In this document: one piece after another, positions 20,611 to 32,975 of the stretch | Layout: each line of letters begins with the position of its first letter | Numbering within the stretch: the first letter of the stretch is position 1 | DNA from: Whalleya microplaca | Lineage: Eukaryota; Ascomycota; Sordariomycetes; Xylariales; Xylariaceae | DNA: 64,000 nucleotides | NCBI GenBank assembly: GCA_022497155.1 | Contig: MU385716.1 | Span: forward strand, 1 to 64,000 | Direction: 5' to 3' | The notes under the pieces: model-generated | Told to the model about the DNA's origin: nothing | Databases searched by the model: none | Seen by the model: the letters and a program-made list of their open reading frames with translations, nothing else | Program-made: the position numbers and the translations under genes

Positions 20611-23342
20611 CTAAACATTGTTATCACCACTATCCCGCCATATGTGCGTATCTCCTAGACTAAACGAGCTTGAAACGCTGCCAACGATGTTGTTATTGGC
20701 ACGAGGTAACGTCGCGACGCTGCCCTCATTGCTACTGGGGCTTCCCGCCCTAGAATTGGTAGACTCCGTAGGTGAGAGTGGAGGTGGCGGATCTTGATAA
20801 ATCCATGGCCGCTCCAGAGGAGCGACAAGACTCGGGTTCACAAACCTCATTCCCTTCTCCCTATCCTCGTCGATTGTGCTCATGCGTCTTGTAAGGCGAG
20901 TTTGCTGGGCTACTTGTTGCAGGTCCTCATCGGGGCGGCTCTCCGAGCCGGGATCAGAGCCTCGGTTAATGCTCCGAAGCGCTATAAACCTGAGGAGAGG
21001 TGTATAGCGTCGCCGCGAGTAGAAATGGTACCAGAAAGTGAGAACCAGGAGGGGCACGATGAAAGCGGCGGACCGGAAGGCCGAGCGTAGTACCAGGAAT
21101 GCTATCATGATGACTTGAAATGCGACGAGACCAACAATGATGCGTCCGCAAATCATCGACCATGCACCACCGGTGGCATGTTGAGGTTGATCCATCGAGT
21201 ACAGTAATTGATACTTGTATACAAAGTATCCGAGTGCGAAATAGCAAAGTCCAAGGAGCAAGACAATATGTGCACCAGGCAAGATGCTATAGACTAAGCA
21301 CAGGATGAAGACTAGTAGCGCCGTCGGGAGGTAAAATCCGTAGTTGAATAGAGTGGGTTGAATAAGCTCAGCGAAGTCTCGCGGTGTCTTGGCCCCCATG
21401 CGATATATGGAGTAAAGAGATATGCTCCCAAATTGCAGAAGCTTGAATGGGAACAAGCCGAAGGCTTGGAGCATGATGAAGTTGAGATAGAAGTTGTTCA
21501 GGTCTTGTATTGAGCTAGCCAGTTTCTTTGCGATTGTTCTAGTGTCGGTCAGGGAATTCCTGAGGATTTCCCAGAAATCAGACAGAGCAGCACTACCAGA
21601 GACTGCGTAGACGACGAAAATGTTGAAGAATATGAAGAAGAAATTCTTCGATATTGTGGAAAGCTCCACTTCGCCTTGTGATACCATTCCCTGAGTATTG
21701 GAAAGGTAGTCATAAAGGTATGGCACCAAGACGTTTAATAACGAGACTACCAGCGTGGGCAAACCAGTCTGCACAAGTGCCTTGACGATCTCTTGACGGG
21801 TAAGTAATTCAGCAAAGGACGGCGCTATCTTCTGAATGCTGCAGATACTCAATAACTGGGCCAGCACTGCCACTGGTGCAAGCCATATAAGTGACAGAAA
21901 CGTGATGAAGATGGTGACGGTCCAGGACTGCATTTGACGCTTATATCGCGAAGCGTATGTGTTTTTCCATACCACATCGGTTGGAGCTGGCGCGGGCTTG
22001 GTCAGAAGCTGGCCGGGTCTCGGATCCACTGTGGCCTGGATCGCCATCTGACATGCCGCAATGGAGTTCATCGTCACGAATGCCGTCTCGGTTGGTGGAT
22101 ACTGTTTCTTTCTTGACGTATGGATCTTCTCATCCAGCAGACGCAGCTTTTCCTCGTAATAATCGATTGCATCAGTCTTGCGGTTTCGCAACTTAAGAAA
22201 ACCAAACCGAAGTCGTACTTTGGGACGTTGCCTTTCGGAAACGAGATTTCGTAGACTGTCGCCCGCGAGAAGGCGACCAGTCTCCTGGGCCTCTTCGTCG
22301 TCATTTCCGTTCTCTTGAGGACCCTCGCTAGCCTCATCGTGTTCCTGACCATTAGATGCCGGCGGTGCCGGCGGCCTTTGAGCGATGTAAACGCTCCACG
22401 CTTCTTCGAGTTTCCGTATAATGACTTGTCGCTCAGCCATAAGTTTGTCAACCTCAGCCCAGTCTCGACAGAGCGTCACCCTCCTAACATGTCCGATTTC
22501 GAGATTCTCCACAAACTCTTTGATTTTCTCCTCAGATCTAATGTCTCGAGGAATTCCCGTCAACCGGAATGTCCGGTCCGTCACAGTTGACTGAGTTCCC
22601 AAGTAATCTTGCCTGATTTTAACTACTCTTATAGTTTCTGAATTCATGAAGTATATCGTTAGGAACGAGAAGAACCATGTGAAAACGAAGTACGCCGATA
22701 GGTAGTTCCAGCCCCAGTCCAAGTCATCCGAGCCATGGTCGTCGAAGGCAGTAAAGGAATTAGGAGGGTAGTCCCGCGTCAACTCCAGAGAGTAAGTACT
22801 GTTCGGAAATACACCCGGCGGTAGTTTCTTATCGGGTTCGAAAGTCTTGTGGATAGGCCATAGGACGACCAGGGCAAAGAAGAATATTGTTGCGAATAAG
22901 CGGAAGGACATCTTGAAGAACGATAGGAACTGGAGAGACAATTATCAGCAACTTTATATTTGATACGATATAGGGCCATATTGCATACCACAAAGGCATC
23001 TAAACCCGCAGATGCTAACACTTGGTCCTCGGTGACCCTGTACAAAGCCGGTATCCATCCTAAGAAGCTGTCAGGCAGCGCAGGCAAGGCGATCTTAGGG
23101 TCACTGTGTCGTTTTCGGGCGGCATAAAGGGTTTTCCATCGAGGTCTCAAGATCTTATTCACGATATCAGGATTAGTATGAGAATAACTGAGTCAGACTG
23201 AGGCCAAGTGGTCAAGACTCACGCAGAAGGCGAGGAAGGCCGAGGTGCCTAGGATCAAAGAGATGACCAATTGGACATAAATGTCCGTATTGCCCGGCCC
23301 CGCGGCTGTCTCTCCTGCACCTTTACATTCCTCAGGACCCAT
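20611..23342 (-). CDS. CSC1/OSCA-family (RSN1_7TM, DUF221) membrane channel
   Basis: Three exons (23342-23223, 23153-22989, 22929-20611) give 867 aa. Introns of 69 and 59 nt have GTGAGT and GTATGC donors. Exon 1 gives the first membrane segment (VQLVISLILGTSAFLAF). RPRWKTLYAARKR follows, typical of the family, then FRLFATIFFFALVVLWPIH. A long cytosolic loop (about residues 210-395) carries the LTGIPRD RNA-recognition-like fold, and a multi-pass core runs from about 430 to 770. The Ser-rich tail is cytosolic. CSC1 proteins are hyperosmolarity- or stretch-gated cation channels of the plasma membrane or secretory system. The start MGPEECKG is the only in-frame ATG before the first membrane span. 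The gene looks intact. Confidence 0.9.
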
Positions 23343-26300
23343 GATGGCTAGATAGGATGTCAGCGCCGATGTCGAAGCCGTTTCTTATAAGGGAGCTGTG
23401 AGAGGATCATGTCGACGATTAGGTTAAGCTGATGATAAGACTGGAAAACGTCGTTGCGTCAGTTCCGATAGAGCTATAGTGGGGCGAACCATGGAGTGGA
23501 TCCTGTCGATGTCGGTACTTGTACATATGTACCTGACAGCGCTAAACCTTAATGACGCATGTACCTGCGTATTTCCTTTAGCGCCACATTTCAGTGGCTT
23601 CTTCAGCTGCCCTTGACTGCCCTGCCGCCTTGCTTGACAGCTGTTCGACATGCTGGAAGACTAAGGTATTCCCAACTTCACCAAATCTGATACATATCAA
23701 TTTCCATCCATTCATTAGCCTATGGCATGTTATTCTCCAACTATAGCATACTCAGATTCCTTCACAATATCTGACCCTACCATCATCTTCTTCCTCTTAT
23801 CTCCAAAGGTTATCATATTAGGTCCCCTGATCCCCAACTAGCATGACGATCCTGTCACCGATTTATCAAGCCTGCTAGGGCTGTCAGGGGACTAGTGCAA
23901 CCCAGCACTCCTCCGTGACCGCCAATCTGAATTGACTGGCTACCATAATGAAACGTGGATAGAGTCACGAAAAATCCAAGCATTAGGCAGACAGGCAGAG
24001 CAATCGTGTTGTCTCCTACATAGTAGACTCAAAGCTAAGCCTCTCATTTTCCTCCACTAGACCACCATCGTCGAAACCCACTAGATATAGCCAACCTAAA
24101 GGTGATCGCCTTCTTCCCTCCAGTTTATAATAATTAGTAAGACATATGTGGTTGTGGGAACCTCATGCATCAAGCCAAACGTAGCAAGGCTAGAGAGCCA
24201 CTTGATCTTGTCAGTGGCTGCGCCCCACAACTCCAGCTTCCCAGCGCCTATGCCATAGGTTAGACCGTAGATAACTTCAGAGCGGTAGGTCTTTACATAT
24301 AAACACGATGCGGAATCCGTACCTTGTGAAATATGCCATCCACAGCGGCAAGCTCTTCTCCTAGGCACAGGTGTCTGTTTGGTCTAGGATGCAACAAGAG
24401 GACTTCGGAGGGGTCTTATGCGGATAACGCAGTAGACTGTCGCTGCGGTGCTTCACTACGACAAAATTCAAAGATTGGCTTTGGTGTCTGAACAAATGGG
24501 CGTTAGCCTTTGACTCTTCTGGCATCATGTACGTTCCTTCTAGTAGTATCAGAATAGCCTATTGTTAAGATGCTTCGATGAGTCTCGTCGTTTAACTTTG
24601 AAGTTTAGTCTTAAGATTTTCTTACTGCCACATCCCCCAGGTTCTTTTTATACTGTTTAGAATATATGTGATACTGAGGGATGAGTTACCCCTTTTTATT
24701 TTCGGATATGAAATTTTATTTCCATCAGTTTTCTTATCAATAATGTACATAACTGTATAAGAATCCCCATATATTCTAGCCCCCTACAGCGATATCCAAA
24801 CATTATGTTAAAGGTGTACGCTTGTACGTCGTTCCCAGGCAGATTCATGTAGACGCTTCGAGATATAAAATCTTGAATTTAAAGAGTTGTGATAATAATA
24901 ATAATATTGTCTACTTGTAGCTAAACCCTTGAACAGTTTAGAACTATGGCAAGACCATGTGACTAGTTTTCTAACCCCTATTCGTCATCAGCACTATACT
25001 CAAGCCACCCTTCCCCATGAGAGTCATCCTCCATGCCTTGTTTCTGGTTCTGCTGAAAGCACCCTCAAAGCAAGTCTACAAGACACTCACACCTTTGATC
25101 CAGTATATTCTGACCGAAGCCATACTATTTGCTTCGGCCCGAACTTTGCTAGTCTCGGATAATCAACTAGTCGATGACACGGCTACGCCGGTGGCTGACC
25201 CGAAGGAATGAACCTGGAATTGACAGAGTCAAGATTTCCGTCAGCTTGTAAGCACCATGAAGTGGTCTCCCTTATCCGATGGAGAGAATACTTTATCGAT
25301 GATTTCATATAATAGAGGGACTCGGACATATCATCGGCTGAATGATTTTTTGCTACGGTCACATTTCGGTGCAGTATCGACACGCAAGCGAGATATAGTC
25401 TAGAACTCGGATTTTCATGTCATACAATACCCTTGATGACTTCATAGGCGTCCGCGCCGTTAGTTGTAGCAAGCCTCCTCTCGCATGAGACCAATAGCCA
25501 AGTCGAGTTCAGCCCCTAAGTGCGTCCTCGAGGTTATCCGGGAAGGTGATCGCGTGACACGGTAGGTAACAATCATCTAACCCGGAATCTCTTATGACCG
25601 GACGTAACGTTTATTAAACTCAGATGACCATCAATAATTACCAATAGCGGTCTTGGAATACTGGGGTTCTACAGATGGAGGTTATGCCTCTTACGTGATA
25701 CCAGATCTAAAATCTTCAGCCTTTTTGTACGACTTATTTCGCAGAATTACCCAATATGGTTCTGATGCTGTCGTGCAATGTCGTACATCTAGACCTTCGC
25801 TCCTACGGAGCTGGATACGGGGGTTTTCAGAGACAAGGAGTAATCGGCGACCATTGATCTTTAACTCTGTTGAGCTGCTACTTCGCCACTAGGGGACATA
25901 GCTTGGGTATCAGTTCAGCTATAATGTTTATTGTACTGGTCTGCTGTTTCCCCTTCAACTAAGGCGACAAATCTGACAAACCACCCAAGGCCGTCGTGAT
26001 AGATGCGTCGAACTAAAGTGTTTAGGATACGTATGTGGCTTGAGTATTCGGTTATGTGAACCGAAAGAGGCGCGTGGAACAACGTGGGTGTTCCAAAAGA
26101 ACGTGCTAGGTCAGGATAAACGGCGAATAACTGTTGGCTTTAGCTGAACTATATGTGACTAAGAGAATCTAATGACATACGAAGAGATGTCACTATCTCT
26201 TCATCAGGTGCCTTATATTGTTTCTTGAGAAGCTGTCAGCGCAGCGGTCTGGGTTGTTGTCGGAGTTGTGGCCAAGTACGTATATTTTCGAAGATAGCCT

Positions 26301-26941
26301 TTAGCATGATATTTGCCTTTCCTTGTCGAAAGGCTGAAATCGATATTGATATTAAGCCTAGAACCAGCTTATTCACTGCTCTTTTGTTAATCTTGGAGCA
26401 TGGTTGGCGGATCGGGTGTGTGCTACAATTACACGAAATCGTGCATAATACTTCCGACTAAAGCCGCGAGACATTCATCTAGAAATGTCCCTGCATTTTG
26501 TCCCCATATAATGTATTAGCCAATAATAATTATAACTATGAAGCTATAGTTAGATATACTGTCTTGAGACTTTTCGTTCACGTTGAGTAGTAGGTCCCGA
26601 TGTATACCCAACGATGCATCCATGCAACTATCGTGATAGCGTGGAAAAAATCTTCATCTGAAATTTACAGGTAGTCGAAAGAAAAAAAAAATTTGATTCA
26701 AAGAGAATGTAATACAGATTCAGAGCATGAGACAAGGCGTCCATGGAAAAGATGTTAAAGGATTTCATGGCTTCTTCAGTCAGTGACTACAAGTATAAGA
26801 GCAGCAGCAGATCCAGGATATCTTCAAGTAATCCAACTCTCAATACAATCTAAGTCGGTTATCATTCGTTAAAGTAACTTCTTATACTTTCGCTCTTTTT
26901 CCTACTATTTTATTAGTATTATACACTAAACCAAAGAAATC
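23343..26941. other. 3.6-kb gene-poor intergenic stretch
   Basis: No frame longer than about 90 codons carries a motif, and no splice-joined model could be made. AT-rich patches occur near 24540-24920. Decayed gene remnants may be present, for example hydrophobic frames near 25017-25210, but nothing can be named. A TATA-like element of the next gene lies near 26794. Confidence 0.45.
26794..26799 (+). promoter_or_regulatory. TATA-like box of the subtilase gene
   Basis: TATAAG lies about 145 bases upstream of the subtilase start, followed by a CT-rich leader near 26890-26912. This fits a fungal core promoter. Confidence 0.35.
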
Positions 26942-28366
26942 ATGAAGACCTTGAACTTCCTGATGCTGGCTCTGGCACCCATCGCCCTGGCTTTAGCTCC
27001 CCTCGTGAACAGAGACCTCGACAATGGCATCGCTAACAATTTTATCGTCGTCATGAAGAAAGACGCGGATCCAGCGACAGTCCAGAAGCATTATGGATAC
27101 ATACATACGGCTTCGCAGCAGCTTTCTAAGGGGAAGAAAGGAGTTGTAAAAACATTCCAGGTACATGGATTTAACGCCTACCACGTCGAATGTGATAATG
27201 CGACGCTCGATGCTATTCGAAAGACACCAGCTGTGAGTCAATAAATAATTTGGTTGCTGAAAATGTACTTACATTAGCAGGTCGACTACGTTGCCCAAGA
27301 CCACACAGTCACAGTTCAAGCCGTGCTTAACCAGCCCGTCGCTAGACAAACCCCTAATACCTGGGGTCTCGGTCGAATCTCCCATCGACAGCCTAATAAC
27401 CCTGTCTACGTCGACCAGAGTGCTCCGCAGACCCGTGCTTATATCTTGGATACCGGAATCCGTTTGACACACAAGGTTTGTTTCTCCTTCCCATTCCCCC
27501 ATGATCTAAGGGCTGAGAAAAGACAGGAGTTCAGTGGTCGCGCGATATGGGGCACGAACTTCATTCAGGGGTCTCAGGTTAGTTCTCGCAAGGAAACACC
27601 GAAAAGCAAGTTCACTTACACATGGTAGAATGTTGACGATAATGGCCACGGTACTCACACCGCCGGAACAGTGGGTGGTAATACCGTCGGGGTTAACAAT
27701 TCAACTATGCTCATTGCAGTGAAAGTCCTGGACCAAAACTCTACCGGCAGCTGGTCCGGGCTCATTTCTGGGATGGAATGGGGTGAGTGCTATTGAAAAA
27801 AACCCTACCGATCAAGGTAATTCTGACCAGTACATCTTCCGACAGCGGTGAAGGATGCTCAAAGCAAGAACAGCATCACCAGTTCCGTCATCAACATGTC
27901 GATCGGAGGTCCTAAATACCAAGCACTGAACGACTGCATCAAGAACACAGTTGCAGCGGGAATGACCGTCGTAGTCGCAGCCAGCAACTACGGGGCCGAC
28001 GCCTGTACATACAGCCCAGCTTCAGCCCCTGAAGCCATCACCGTGGCGGCTACGGACGAAACAGACACTCGACCAGACTGGTCCAACTGGGGCACATGCG
28101 TGGACATCTTCGCCCCCGGGAACAACATCTACTCGGCTTGGAAAGACAGCGACTCGGCCTACCAGACGCTCAGTGGAACTAGTATGGCAAGCCCTCATGT
28201 GGCCGGGCTGACCACGTATCTGATGTCACGAGAGGGGATATCCTCGCCAACGAACGTAGTCAATCGCATGCTCCAGCTTGGAACGGCGAACAAAGTGAAG
28301 AACGGCAACAAGGGAAGCCCTAACCTGATTGCTTTCAACGGTAATGCGGCTGAATTGTCACAGTGA
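26942..28366 (+). CDS. Secreted subtilisin-like serine protease (proteinase K type, S8)
   Basis: Five exons (26942-27232, 27281-27475, 27527-27577, 27629-27782, 27846-28366) give 403 aa. A signal peptide ([14 protein letters not shown]) is followed by an I9 propeptide containing [13 protein letters not shown]. The mature enzyme begins near [16 protein letters not shown]. The catalytic triad is complete: Asp154 in YILDTGI, His186 in NGHGTHTAG and Ser343 in [11 protein letters not shown]. The oxyanion Asn278 sits in [10 protein letters not shown], where most relatives have AAGN. It should be an extracellular endopeptidase made as a zymogen. Four introns of 48-63 nt are all GT-AG. Length and domain order are normal, so the gene looks functional. 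It sits alone between a gene-poor stretch and MSH3. Confidence 0.93.
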
Positions 28367-28802
28367 TCGGGTAAATTGGGGTAATATAGTCATTATAGAC
28401 ATATGTAGAATATTGGGCGGTAGCTGTATGAAATTTTTGTTTTATATCAGGGATATATTTAGGCACTAATATAAAGCAAGACTATACTGATCGCGAAAAT
28501 ACAATATCAATGATCTCATAGAATATTGTATGTAGAGAACAGCCGTATGGTGTAAATTGTGTAAGTGTCAAGTGAGAAGCTGCAATTGATTGAAGTCAGG
28601 GGACACCCCTGCAAAAGTCCCCTAAAGATCTTGTGTGTAGGATTCTGAGGGCCTGTGCTCAACACCTGCACTTAACGCGTCGGTTGATTTCGACGCGTCC
28701 CATTAGCTTCATCAGCTATACATCATAGGCGGGAAACCCACTTGGAACGGGAACCAAGAACCATTAACAATCCGCCCTGCCATCGACTATTGAATTTTCA
28801 AA
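28367..28802. other. Intergenic between subtilase and MSH3
   Basis: This holds the subtilase 3' end and the MSH3 promoter. AACGCGTCGG and CGACGCGTCC near 28676-28700 contain ACGCGT, the MluI cell-cycle box bound by MBF, which is expected upstream of a replication or repair gene. Confidence 0.45.
28675..28700. promoter_or_regulatory. Two ACGCGT (MCB) boxes upstream of MSH3
   Basis: ACGCGT occurs at about 28676-28681 and again near 28693-28698, about 105-125 bases upstream of the MSH3 start codon. ACGCGT is the MBF site of G1/S genes in ascomycetes. The function here is inferred from position and from the type of gene it precedes. Confidence 0.5.
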
Positions 28803-31800
28803 ATGGCAGGCCAACCAAAGGAAAAGAAACAGCAGTCCCTCACCAGCTTTTTCACCCAGAAGACCCAGAAGACCGTCAACGGTCTCGCCGAGTCCCTCCA
28901 ACAATCCCAGAGCCAAGAGAGAGACAGCTCCGGCGATTCTCCCGAAAGCGCTCGCAAACGGCCACTCGAGGAAGACACCAACAATGGAAATGATATACCA
29001 GTGAGGAAGAAGGTGAAGGGAGGCGATGTAGACAATCAGAATGACTTCTCTAAGAAACCTACAACAAAGCCTTCCACTGCAACGGCAACTCCCAGCAAGC
29101 CGGGCGCCCGCACAGAACATTACCTTTACAACAGGTCGAGCTCACTAGACGATGCCCCTGAAGATGAAGAGGTCTATGATCGTGCCGAAAAGCAGAAGAA
29201 GGAAGAGTTGCATCGCAAATTTGTGCAAAAGCTAGGGCGTCCGGATAGTATGGCACACATCAAGAGTCGAAGTTGGCAGAACAACGACGAAGCTCAGCCT
29301 GCAGATGATGATGCAGAAGAAGGCGAAGAGGAAGAGGCGGCACCCCCGCCTACGAAGGGGAAGAAGAAAGGCGGAAAGACGGGCAAGCTTACACCGATGG
29401 AGATCCAGTTTCTCGACATCAAGAGGAAGCATATGGACACCATACTGATCGTCGAGGTCGGCTACAAATTCAAGTTCTTCGGCGAAGATGCTCGCATTGC
29501 TGCCAAGGAGCTCAGCATTGTGTGCATACCGGGGAAATTCAGATACGACGAGCACCCATCCGAAGCACATCTTGATCGCTTTGCTTCAGCAAGTATTCCT
29601 GTCCACCGGTTACCAGTACACGCCAAGCGTCTGGTAGCCGCTGGCCACAAAGTGGGAGTTGTTCGCCAAGTGGAGACGGCGGCCCTGAAGAAAGTTGGAG
29701 ACAATCGAAATGCACCATTCACCAGGAAACTTACCAATGTCTACACCAAGGGCACCTACGTCGATGAGATTGGTGAGTTATCTCAGGATAGCTCAGGCGC
29801 CCCGGCGGGTGGATATCTACTTTGCATCACAGAGTCGAATGCCAAAGGCTGGGGAACCGACGAGAAAGTCGATGTTGGTATCATTGCAGTACAACCTGCG
29901 ACTGGCGACATCATCTATGACAGCTTTGAAGATGGGTTCATGAGGAGCGAGATTGAGACGAGACTGCTCCACATCTCACCATGCGAGTTTCTCATCGTGG
30001 GTGATCTCTCCAAAGCCACCGACAAACTCCTCCAACATCTTTCCGGTAGCGCTACCAATGTCTTCGGCGATAGGAGTAGGATTGAGAGAATCCCCAAGTC
30101 TAAGACAATCGCTGCAGAGGCATACTCCCACGTCGCTCAATTCTATGCTACCAAACTTAAGGAGACTTCAGAAGGCAACAATGAGCAAGCCAGCGCGCTT
30201 TTGGACAAAGTTCTGAAGCTACCTGAACCGGTCACTATCTGCCTCTCCTCTATGATCAAGCATCTTACAGAGTACGGTCTCGAGCACATATTCGATCTGA
30301 CCAAGTACTTCCAATCCTTCAGCGCGCGCCAGCATATGCTGATCAACGGAACAACCTTGGAGAGTCTAGAGGTATATCGCAACCAGACGGACCACTCTGA
30401 AAAGGGAAGTCTGTTCTGGGCCCTGGATAAGACGTTAACGAGGTTTGGCCAAAGACTTCTGCGCAAGTGGATTGGGCGCCCCCTGTTGGACAAGGAGCGA
30501 CTGGAAGAGAGAGTGACCGCTGTCGAGGAACTCCTCGAGAATGCTTCGACCGCCAAGGTCAACCAGTTAGAGCATCTTTTGAAGAATACCAAGACCGACC
30601 TAGAGCGGAGTTTGATCCGTATATACTACGGAAAATGCACACGTCGTGAGCTTCTAGCTGTACTCCAGACTTTACAGAGGATAGCGACAGAATTCGCGCG
30701 TGTGAAACCACCAGCCGACACGGGCTTCAAGTCACCAGCAATCAGCAATGCAATTATCTCCTTGCCACTAATCTTACCCACCGTCCTATCATATCTCGAC
30801 CGCATCAACGCCGAAGCCGCGCGCCAGGACGACAAATACGCCTTCTTTCGGGAGACGGAGGAGACCGACGCCATCACGGAGCACAAGCTGGGCATCGCGT
30901 CCGTGGAGCAGGAGCTGGACGCGCACCGCGGCGCGGCGGCCTCGAAGCTGGGCAAGAAGACGCCGGTGGCGTACGTGACGGTGGCCGGGATCGAGTACCT
31001 GGTGGAGGTGGCGAACGCGGACCTGAAGCGGGTGCCGGCGTCGTGGATCAAGATCAGCGGCACGAAGAAGCTGTCGCGCTTCCACACGCCCGAGGCCGTG
31101 CGCCTGATCTCCGAGCGCGACCAGCACAAGGAGGCCCTCTCGGCCGCCTGCGACGCCGCCTTCACCTCGCTCCTCGCCGATATCGCCGCCGACTACCAGC
31201 CCCTCCGCGACGCCGTCTCCGCCCTCGCCACCCTCGACTGCCTGCTCTCGCTGTCCAAGGTCGCCGCGCTGCCCGGCTACACCAAGCCCGTGATCCTGCC
31301 CGCCGACGCGCCCCCCACCATCGCTATCAGCGGCGGACGCCACCCGATCGCGGAGCAGACGCTCACGACGTCCTACATCCCCTTCAGCACGTCCCTCGCC
31401 TCGCCCGCTCCCCTCGCGCACCTAATCACGGGCCCGAACATGGGCGGTAAATCCTCTTTCGTGCGCGCGGTGGCGCTGCTAGTTCTGCTCTCGCAAATCG
31501 GGTCCTTCGTGCCCGCCGCGTCCCTGGAGCTCACGCTCGCGGACGCCATCTACACGCGCATGGGCGCGCGCGACAACCTGTTCGCGGGCGAGAGCACGTT
31601 CATGGTGGAGGTCTCCGAGACGGCCGCGATCCTGCGCGCCGCGACGCCGCGCTCGCTCGTCGTCCTCGACGAGCTCGGGCGGGGGACCAGCACCCACGAC
31701 GGCGCCGCCATCGCCCACGCCGTGCTGCAGCACCTCGTCGAGGAGACGCGGTGCCTCACCCTGTTCATCACGCATTATCAGAACCTCGCCCAGGTCGCCG

Positions 31801-32156
31801 ACGGCCTCCAGGGCCGCTGCACGAATGTCCATATGCGCTTCACCGCCACCGGGAGGGGCGGCGGTGGTGGTGGTGATCATGATGAGGAAGGGGCAGACGA
31901 TTTCGATGGGGACGAGGAGATTACGTTCCTGTACGAGGTCGGCGAAGGCGTCGCTCACAGGTCCTACGGCCTCAACGTGGCGAGACTGGCTCGCATTCCG
32001 CGTAAGGTGCTTGACGTGGCGGCGAAGAAATCTAGAGAGCTTGAAGAAGAGATCAAGTCAAGGAGGTTAGGGGGTGCAGCGAGACTTCTAGCCGATGTCC
32101 TGGGACGCAGCCCTGATCAACTAGATCATCTGGTGTCTAGCATTGAACAGCTGTAA
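28803..32156 (+). CDS. msh3: DNA mismatch repair protein MSH3
   Basis: A single-exon gene of 1117 aa, normal for fungal MSH3. Residues 10-17 (QQSLTSFF) form a PCNA-binding PIP box. An acidic low-complexity linker follows, then the MutS-I domain beginning [15 protein letters not shown] with [12 protein letters not shown]. The connector, lever and clamp domains occupy the middle. The C-terminal ATPase has Walker A GPNMGGKS near residue 877 and Walker [17 protein letters not shown] near 950-965, then the helix-turn-helix region. MSH3 pairs with MSH2 (MutS-beta) to recognise insertion/deletion loops. An unusual Gly- and Asp/Glu-rich insert lies near 1018-1037, in the ATPase domain. Codon use changes sharply to GC-ending codons from about 30780 to 31850. 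Two MCB boxes lie upstream. The start is set by the PIP box following at once. Confidence 0.96.
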   Translation: MAGQPKEKKQQSLTSFFTQKTQKTVNGLAESLQQSQSQERDSSGDSPESARKRPLEEDTNNGNDIPVRKKVKGGDVDNQNDFSKKPTTKPSTATATPSKPGARTEHYLYNRSSSLDDAPEDEEVYDRAEKQKKEELHRKFVQKLGRPDSMAHIKSRSWQNNDEAQPADDDAEEGEEEEAAPPPTKGKKKGGKTGKLTPMEIQFLDIKRKHMDTILIVEVGYKFKFFGEDARIAAKELSIVCIPGKFRYDEHPSEAHLDRFASASIPVHRLPVHAKRLVAAGHKVGVVRQVETAALKKVGDNRNAPFTRKLTNVYTKGTYVDEIGELSQDSSGAPAGGYLLCITESNAKGWGTDEKVDVGIIAVQPATGDIIYDSFEDGFMRSEIETRLLHISPCEFLIVGDLSKATDKLLQHLSGSATNVFGDRSRIERIPKSKTIAAEAYSHVAQFYATKLKETSEGNNEQASALLDKVLKLPEPVTICLSSMIKHLTEYGLEHIFDLTKYFQSFSARQHMLINGTTLESLEVYRNQTDHSEKGSLFWALDKTLTRFGQRLLRKWIGRPLLDKERLEERVTAVEELLENASTAKVNQLEHLLKNTKTDLERSLIRIYYGKCTRRELLAVLQTLQRIATEFARVKPPADTGFKSPAISNAIISLPLILPTVLSYLDRINAEAARQDDKYAFFRETEETDAITEHKLGIASVEQELDAHRGAAASKLGKKTPVAYVTVAGIEYLVEVANADLKRVPASWIKISGTKKLSRFHTPEAVRLISERDQHKEALSAACDAAFTSLLADIAADYQPLRDAVSALATLDCLLSLSKVAALPGYTKPVILPADAPPTIAISGGRHPIAEQTLTTSYIPFSTSLASPAPLAHLITGPNMGGKSSFVRAVALLVLLSQIGSFVPAASLELTLADAIYTRMGARDNLFAGESTFMVEVSETAAILRAATPRSLVVLDELGRGTSTHDGAAIAHAVLQHLVEETRCLTLFITHYQNLAQVADGLQGRCTNVHMRFTATGRGGGGGGDHDEEGADDFDGDEEITFLYEVGEGVAHRSYGLNVARLARIPRKVLDVAAKKSRELEEEIKSRRLGGAARLLADVLGRSPDQLDHLVSSIEQL

Positions 32157-32975
32157 ATCAAATGTACTACATCACTATCACGAATTTCCGCCTCGGTAAC
32201 TAAGTAGGGGGGCGCAATGCAATCTGTATAAATCTGTGTCGTATTATACATGCCAGTGCCCTTATGCGCAAATGATGGGGTCAAACGCCGAAATTAGCTA
32301 AAATGACTCTACTCTGACAGCTACTATAATGATGACCCAACCACCTAATTCCAGGGAGACCAGTCCTGCCAACTAATCGGAAGAGCCATGCCAATGGTGA
32401 TGACCAAGTCTTGTCTGTATGTGCCGAGTCGTTAAGGCGTTGTCCCGTGGTCGTGGATGGGTTCAATGAAATATAGCGCAGAAATAAGGAAGATTGCATG
32501 AGTGCAATACGAGTATTTGATGGGATGCCATCACTGCCTTTGCCATCGTAGACGGCCTGCCAGCTGTAAGACGTGCTGAGACCTTGTAAGTATAGGCATC
32601 ATCTCGTACTATATGAATATCTGGGGTTCCACGGTGGCCGTCGCAATTGCAGAGGGAGCTTGCACTGTAATGAAGTGTAATGAACTCGGTTGCACGGCGC
32701 CAACTTTGGTTATGCAGGTGAGCATAAAACTCTTGTCAAGCCACCGATGACGTTAGGAGTGGAAAGTTGCCGATTGTTAAATGAAACTGTCGTTCACCGA
32801 GTGGTGCCTTGTTTGGGGGATGGGGTTGTAGGGATGTGTAAATCAACGCAAAGTCAGGGCGGCGTACCGCCATCATGGTCTCCCCACACAAGAAAATTGC
32901 GGGAATTCGGAAAACGAAAGAGAATTTATAATATAGAAATCGAGCGACGAAAGTTGGATAGGAAATCCAGCTCTG
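32157..32975. other. Convergent intergenic region
   Basis: This holds the 3' flanks of MSH3 and of the next, convergent gene. No further feature is recognised. Confidence 0.45.

Noticed and set aside
30789..31958. Long minus- and other-frame openings of 135-210 aa over MSH3
   Set aside because: They arise from the GC-rich third codon positions of the real gene; composition is Arg/Ala/Gly/Pro-rich with no motif.
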